A DNA stretch of 35,268 nt from a bacterium (GTDB lineage Bacteria; Chloroflexota; Dormibacteria; UBA8260; Bog-877), in contig JAJYWM010000244.1 of the NCBI GenBank assembly GCA_021791455.1, forward strand, positions 1-35,268, given 5' to 3'. The notes beneath the pieces were generated by a model. It made no database searches, was not told the origin of the DNA, and saw only the letters and a list, made by a program, of their open reading frames with translations. Below, in pieces: positions 31,949 through 35,268 of the stretch. How positions within the stretch are numbered: the stretch's first letter is position 1; each line of letters opens with the position of its first letter. The translations under genes and the position numbers were made by a program.

Positions 31949-33904
31949 ATGTTGAAACTCAGATCCCTGGGATGGGCGCGCGCGCTCGGGCTCGGCCTCG
32001 CGGCCGCCGTGATTCTGGCCGGGTGCGCGTCGGCGACCGCCTCCCACTCCAGCTCGACCAGTGGCGGCACGGTCACCTTCGCGGAACAGGCCGACGCGCC
32101 CCCCAACTACATCTTTCCGCTGATGAGCGGAAACTACTTCGACCACAACAATTTGCCGTTCTTCGACTACCTCATGTACCGCCCGCTGTACTGGTTCGGC
32201 GGCAATGGCCAACCGGTCATCAATGAGAGCCTGAGCTTGGCGCAGCCGCCGACGTTCTCCCAGAACAACACCGTGGCCACCGTGACGCTGAAGCATTGGA
32301 ACTGGTCCGATGGCAAGCCGATCACGGCGCGGGACATCGTCTTTTGGATGAATCTGCTGAGTGCCGCGACCGATCCCGGGGCTCCGACGGTGGGCAGCAG
32401 CACCTCGCCGGGCCCCGGCTGGGGGGCAGGGGTGCCCGGTGGCTTCCCGGAGAATGTGGTGAGCTACCAGGCAACCGGAACCTACACCGTGGTGTTTCAC
32501 CTCAACGCCTCTTACAACCCGACTTGGTTCCTCTACAACGAGCTGAGCCAGATAACTCCGCTTCCCCAACAGAGCTGGGACCGGCTGTCGAACTCCGGCT
32601 CGGTCGGGAACTACGACACGGCCGCTCAGGCCCGCATGGCGGCGCCGGCTTCGGATGACCTCCCCGCCAACTCCTACGTGACCGCCGATCCCGGAACCGC
32701 CTCGAGTGGGGCTCTGGGGGTAGCCCAGTTCCTCAACCTGCAGTCGGAGAACCTCTCCACCTACGCCACCAATCCGCTGTGGCAGGTGGTCGACGGCCCC
32801 TTCAGGTTGGTTCAATTCACGACCAGCGGCTACGTCAAGATGGTGCCCAATCGCGCCTATTCGGGAACTCCCAAACCGAAGATCTCGGCCTTCGAAGAGG
32901 AGCCGTTTACTAGCGACAGCTCGGAGTTCGCCGCGCTGCGCAGTGGAGCGCTCACCATGGGATACATCCCGGTGCAGGACCTGAGCCAGGCGTCCGCCGT
33001 GGAGAAGCAGGAGGGCTACAGCCTGGCCCAGTGGCACTCTCCGACGACCGTCTACTTCCCCTACAACTTCACCAACCCGACCGCTGGGCCGGTGTTCAGC
33101 CAGCTGTACTTCCGCCAAGCCTTCCAATCCCTGGTCAATCAGGAGCAGTACATCAAGGACTTCTCCAGCAACCTGGGCGTGGTCAACAACGGTCCCGTCC
33201 CGGAGTACCCGCCGCATAACATCGACGAGAGTCCCCTGATCTCCGCCGGCGATGTGTACCCCTTCAGCCCGGCCAAGGCGGTGTCTCTGCTCAAGGACAA
33301 CGGCTGGTCGGTTGTACCCGGCGGGACGAGCTACTGCGCCAAGCCCGGGACCGCTGCCGGCGATTGCGGGGCAGGGATCAGCGACCACCAAGACCTCACC
33401 TTCTCGCTGCTCTACGCGAGCGGGACGGTACAGCTGACCAATGAGATGGAAGCGATGCAGTCAATCATGAAGTCGGCGGCCGGGATCACCCTGAACCTGA
33501 CCTCCTCCCCGTTCTCCACTGTGATCGGGACCGTGTTCAACAGCTGCACCTTCAAGACTCCCTGCAAGAACTGGCAACTGGCCGACTGGGGCGGGGGCTG
33601 GAACTACAACCCCGACAACTTCCCGACCGGGGGAGAGATCTTCCAAACCGGAGCCGCCAGCAACGCCGGAGACTACTCCAGCTCAGTCAACGACGCCAAC
33701 ATCCAGGCCACTCACACGGCGCCGACGCAGGCCGCGGAGTACAGCGACCTGTACAAGTACGAGGACTACCTGGCCAAGGAGCTGCCGGTGGTTTGGATGC
33801 CTGACGGCCCCTATCAGATCGAGATGTACAAGTCTGACCTGCACGGGGTGCTCTCCAAGGGAGTTGACGGGTTCAAGCTGTACCCCGAATTCCTCAGCTT
33901 CTGA
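31949..33904 (+). CDS. Peptide-type ABC substrate-binding lipoprotein (SBP family 5), second paralogue
   Basis: A 651-residue exported lipoprotein with signal peptide and lipobox ILAGC (Cys26). It shares an ordered set of blocks with the protein at 10692: RPLYWFGGNGQP, WNWSDGKPITARDIVFW, YNELSQITPLPQQSWDR, TNPLWQVVDGPF, VPNRAYSG, SEFAALRSGALTMGY and VWMPDGPYQIEMYKSDL. It carries extra segments, for example a Gly/Pro-rich insert near residues 150-170. ATG 31949 lies ten bases after GGAGGG; GTG 31940 is too close to that site. No permease or ATPase is adjacent; it has its own promoter and terminator, so it is an orphan that may share the transporter at 12801-14696 or the one entering at base 1. 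Confidence 0.94.
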   Translation: MLKLRSLGWARALGLGLAAAVILAGCASATASHSSSTSGGTVTFAEQADAPPNYIFPLMSGNYFDHNNLPFFDYLMYRPLYWFGGNGQPVINESLSLAQPPTFSQNNTVATVTLKHWNWSDGKPITARDIVFWMNLLSAATDPGAPTVGSSTSPGPGWGAGVPGGFPENVVSYQATGTYTVVFHLNASYNPTWFLYNELSQITPLPQQSWDRLSNSGSVGNYDTAAQARMAAPASDDLPANSYVTADPGTASSGALGVAQFLNLQSENLSTYATNPLWQVVDGPFRLVQFTTSGYVKMVPNRAYSGTPKPKISAFEEEPFTSDSSEFAALRSGALTMGYIPVQDLSQASAVEKQEGYSLAQWHSPTTVYFPYNFTNPTAGPVFSQLYFRQAFQSLVNQEQYIKDFSSNLGVVNNGPVPEYPPHNIDESPLISAGDVYPFSPAKAVSLLKDNGWSVVPGGTSYCAKPGTAAGDCGAGISDHQDLTFSLLYASGTVQLTNEMEAMQSIMKSAAGITLNLTSSPFSTVIGTVFNSCTFKTPCKNWQLADWGGGWNYNPDNFPTGGEIFQTGAASNAGDYSSSVNDANIQATHTAPTQAAEYSDLYKYEDYLAKELPVVWMPDGPYQIEMYKSDLHGVLSKGVDGFKLYPEFLSF

Positions 33905-33954
33905 GCAGGGACCTGCAGGCCGACGATTCATCCGACCTGATCGCGTAGTGTCCA

Positions 33955-33983
33955 GAGAGGCCGGGCCCGGCGCCCGGCCTCTC
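33955..33983 (+). terminator. Hairpin terminator after the second binding-protein gene
   Basis: GAGAGGCCGGGC (33955-33966) pairs perfectly with GCCCGGCCTCTC (33972-33983) around a 5-base loop, 51 bases after the stop codon. No U-tract follows. It also lies downstream of the converging M24 peptidase gene and may serve both. Confidence 0.75.
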
Positions 33984-34173
33984 ACCGCGCTCTGTCAGCG
34001 CCGCTGCGGACAAGGCGCGCCCCGAGGGATCGGGTGAGCCAGTCACGCTGGCGACCCGGGCAAAGGTGCCGATTGGTCGTCTGTCGTTGAGTGGGGCATG
34101 TGCTCGAGCCAGGTGGCGAAGCGGCGCAGTCGGATGCCTTGGCCCAACGCCTCCCTTGCCATGGGCGCTCAGA

Positions 34174-35268
34174 TCAAAGTCGCCGGCCGGTTTGGACCCA
34201 CTGCTCCACAGCGGAGGCGGCAGAGGGAATGGCAGCGCTCAACACCACTGGGCCTCCATCGGTCACCAGCACGTCATCTTCTATCCTGACCCCGATACCT
34301 CGAAACTCCGGCGGAACGGTCTCATCATTCAAGTGGAAGTAGAGGCCGGGCTCCACCGTCAGCACCATGCCTGATGCGAGGAGCCCGTCGGGATAGGATT
34401 CCGACCGGGCATGTGCGCAGTCGTGCACATCGAGGCCCAGCATGTGGCTGACTCCGTGCACCGTGTAGCGGCGATGCAGCTGTGAGTCTGGGGCCAGCGC
34501 TTGTTTGGCCGGAATCGGGAGCAGTCCCAACTCCTCCAGGCCCCGTGCCAGGACCGCTTGGGCCGCTCGATTCGGCGCGTCGAAGGCAGCACCCACTCTC
34601 ACTGCGGCCAGGGCCTCCTGCTGGGCGGCCCAGACCAGATCGTAGATTGTCCTCTGGACACCTGTGAAACGACCTCCGACAGGGAGGGTCCTGGTGATAT
34701 CGGCGGTGTAGAAGGACCGCACCTCGACGCCCGCATCAAGAAGGAGGAGATCTCCACCTCGAAGCTCCCCGGTGTTGTGGCGCCAGTGCAGCGTTGTCGC
34801 ATGGGCGCCCGCGGCAGCGATGACCTGGTATCCAACGTCGTTTCCAGAGGTCCGCGCCGCAGCGAAGAATGTCGTCTCGACCTCCCGCTCGGTACGCATT
34901 CTCTCAAGGTTGCCGACCACTGCGTCAAAGGCGGCCGCGGTAAGGTCGACCGCCTCCTGTAGCTGCCGGACCTCGAACTCATCCTTGACCAGGCGGAGCT
35001 CGGCGAGCTGGATTTGCAGCTCATGATCAAGCGCTGCCGGCGGCAAGTCCAAGGCGTCGACGTCGGGGCTGATGCCGCGCACCACGCCAATGGGTGAGCG
35101 CGCGCTGAGAAAGCTGGACAGCGTGGCGCGGGGGACTCCCTCGATTCCCAGCCGGGTGGACGTGGCGGCAAGGCCGATTTTGGGGCCCACCCAGAACTCC
35201 CCCCGCAACCGATCGGTGAAGAACTCGGGCGACCTGGGGTCCGTGTCCGGGTCACTGAACAGCAGGTT
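34174..35268 (-). CDS. M24-family aminopeptidase (Xaa-Pro aminopeptidase type), C-terminal part
   Basis: The frame is open to the window edge, so the N terminus is missing; 364 residues are visible. The first 20 (NLLFSDPDTDPRS, then FFTDRL) and the following ISPDVDALDLPPAAL region belong to the N-terminal creatinase-like domain, followed by ELRLVKDEFEVRQLQEAVDL, the standard linker helix. The pita-bread catalytic domain shows the dinuclear-metal ligands: Asp in LLLLDAGVE, Asp in FYTADITRTLPV, His in HGVSHMLGLDVHD, Glu in LTVEPGLYF and Glu in GVRIEDDVLV. It should release the N-terminal residue from Xaa-Pro peptides in the cytosol. It converges with the peptide-binding lipoprotein gene, which fits use of imported peptides but does not prove it. 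Confidence 0.95.
   Translation of the reverse strand, partial: NLLFSDPDTDPRSPEFFTDRLRGEFWVGPKIGLAATSTRLGIEGVPRATLSSFLSARSPIGVVRGISPDVDALDLPPAALDHELQIQLAELRLVKDEFEVRQLQEAVDLTAAAFDAVVGNLERMRTEREVETTFFAAARTSGNDVGYQVIAAAGAHATTLHWRHNTGELRGGDLLLLDAGVEVRSFYTADITRTLPVGGRFTGVQRTIYDLVWAAQQEALAAVRVGAAFDAPNRAAQAVLARGLEELGLLPIPAKQALAPDSQLHRRYTVHGVSHMLGLDVHDCAHARSESYPDGLLASGMVLTVEPGLYFHLNDETVPPEFRGIGVRIEDDVLVTDGGPVVLSAAIPSAASAVEQWVQTGRRL

Noticed and set aside
31928..33391. 487-codon minus-strand open frame
   Set aside because: It is antisense to the second binding lipoprotein; its composition is Gly/Arg/Val-rich and it shows no motif.

Overview
The window looks like chromosome of a GC-rich actinobacterium (Actinomycetota or a close, poorly sampled relative). 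The signs are high GC, frequent GTG and TTG starts, a predicted F420-dependent luciferase-like oxidoreductase, an actinobacterial-type ArdC/ImmA protein, DevS/DevR-like signalling genes and several apparently leaderless genes. No rRNA, tRNA, CRISPR array or complete insertion sequence was seen. Calls rest on reading motifs by eye, without database searches.

Layout. 1-321 is the end of a DppC-type permease. 442-1401 is an IS21 IstA-derived protein in which all three catalytic acidic residues are replaced. 1456-4643 holds an NfuA-like Fe-S protein, a divergent ATP-grasp ligase and, convergent with that, citrate synthase; a 12-bp hairpin separates the last two. 5063-7082 holds a PiT phosphate transporter and an ArdC-like/ImmA-type metallopeptidase. 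7137-10290 is a kinase / NarL regulator / kinase cluster. 10692-14696 is a peptide-type ABC module (lipoprotein, DppB, DppC; no ATPase gene), with a strongly structured lipoprotein-to-DppB gap. Two SDR genes follow (14833-16655), then a universal stress protein, a GH3 lipoprotein, two coupled small membrane proteins and an MFS transporter (17077-21425).

21252-29710 is a catabolic locus. A thiolase is transcribed leftward. An eight-gene rightward operon encodes an LLM oxidoreductase, a possible 60-residue small protein, a MaoC hydratase, two SDRs, a pair of acyl-CoA dehydrogenases resembling the two unlike subunits of steroid side-chain enzymes, and an acyl-CoA ligase. Together they could activate a carboxylic acid and take it through one or more beta-oxidation-like rounds; the substrate cannot be read from the sequence. 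The window ends with a DEAD-box helicase (minus), a second peptide-type lipoprotein paralogous to the first (plus, with its own hairpin terminator) and the C-terminal part of an M24 aminopeptidase (minus).

No completely novel multi-gene system is evident. The strongest leads are the catalytically dead IS21-derived protein, the folded intergenic element at 12529-12686, matching TTGACA/TACGAT promoters ahead of both binding-protein genes, the small ORF joined by 4-nt overlaps at both ends, and the GH3 protein without the usual Asp-Ser-His loop.
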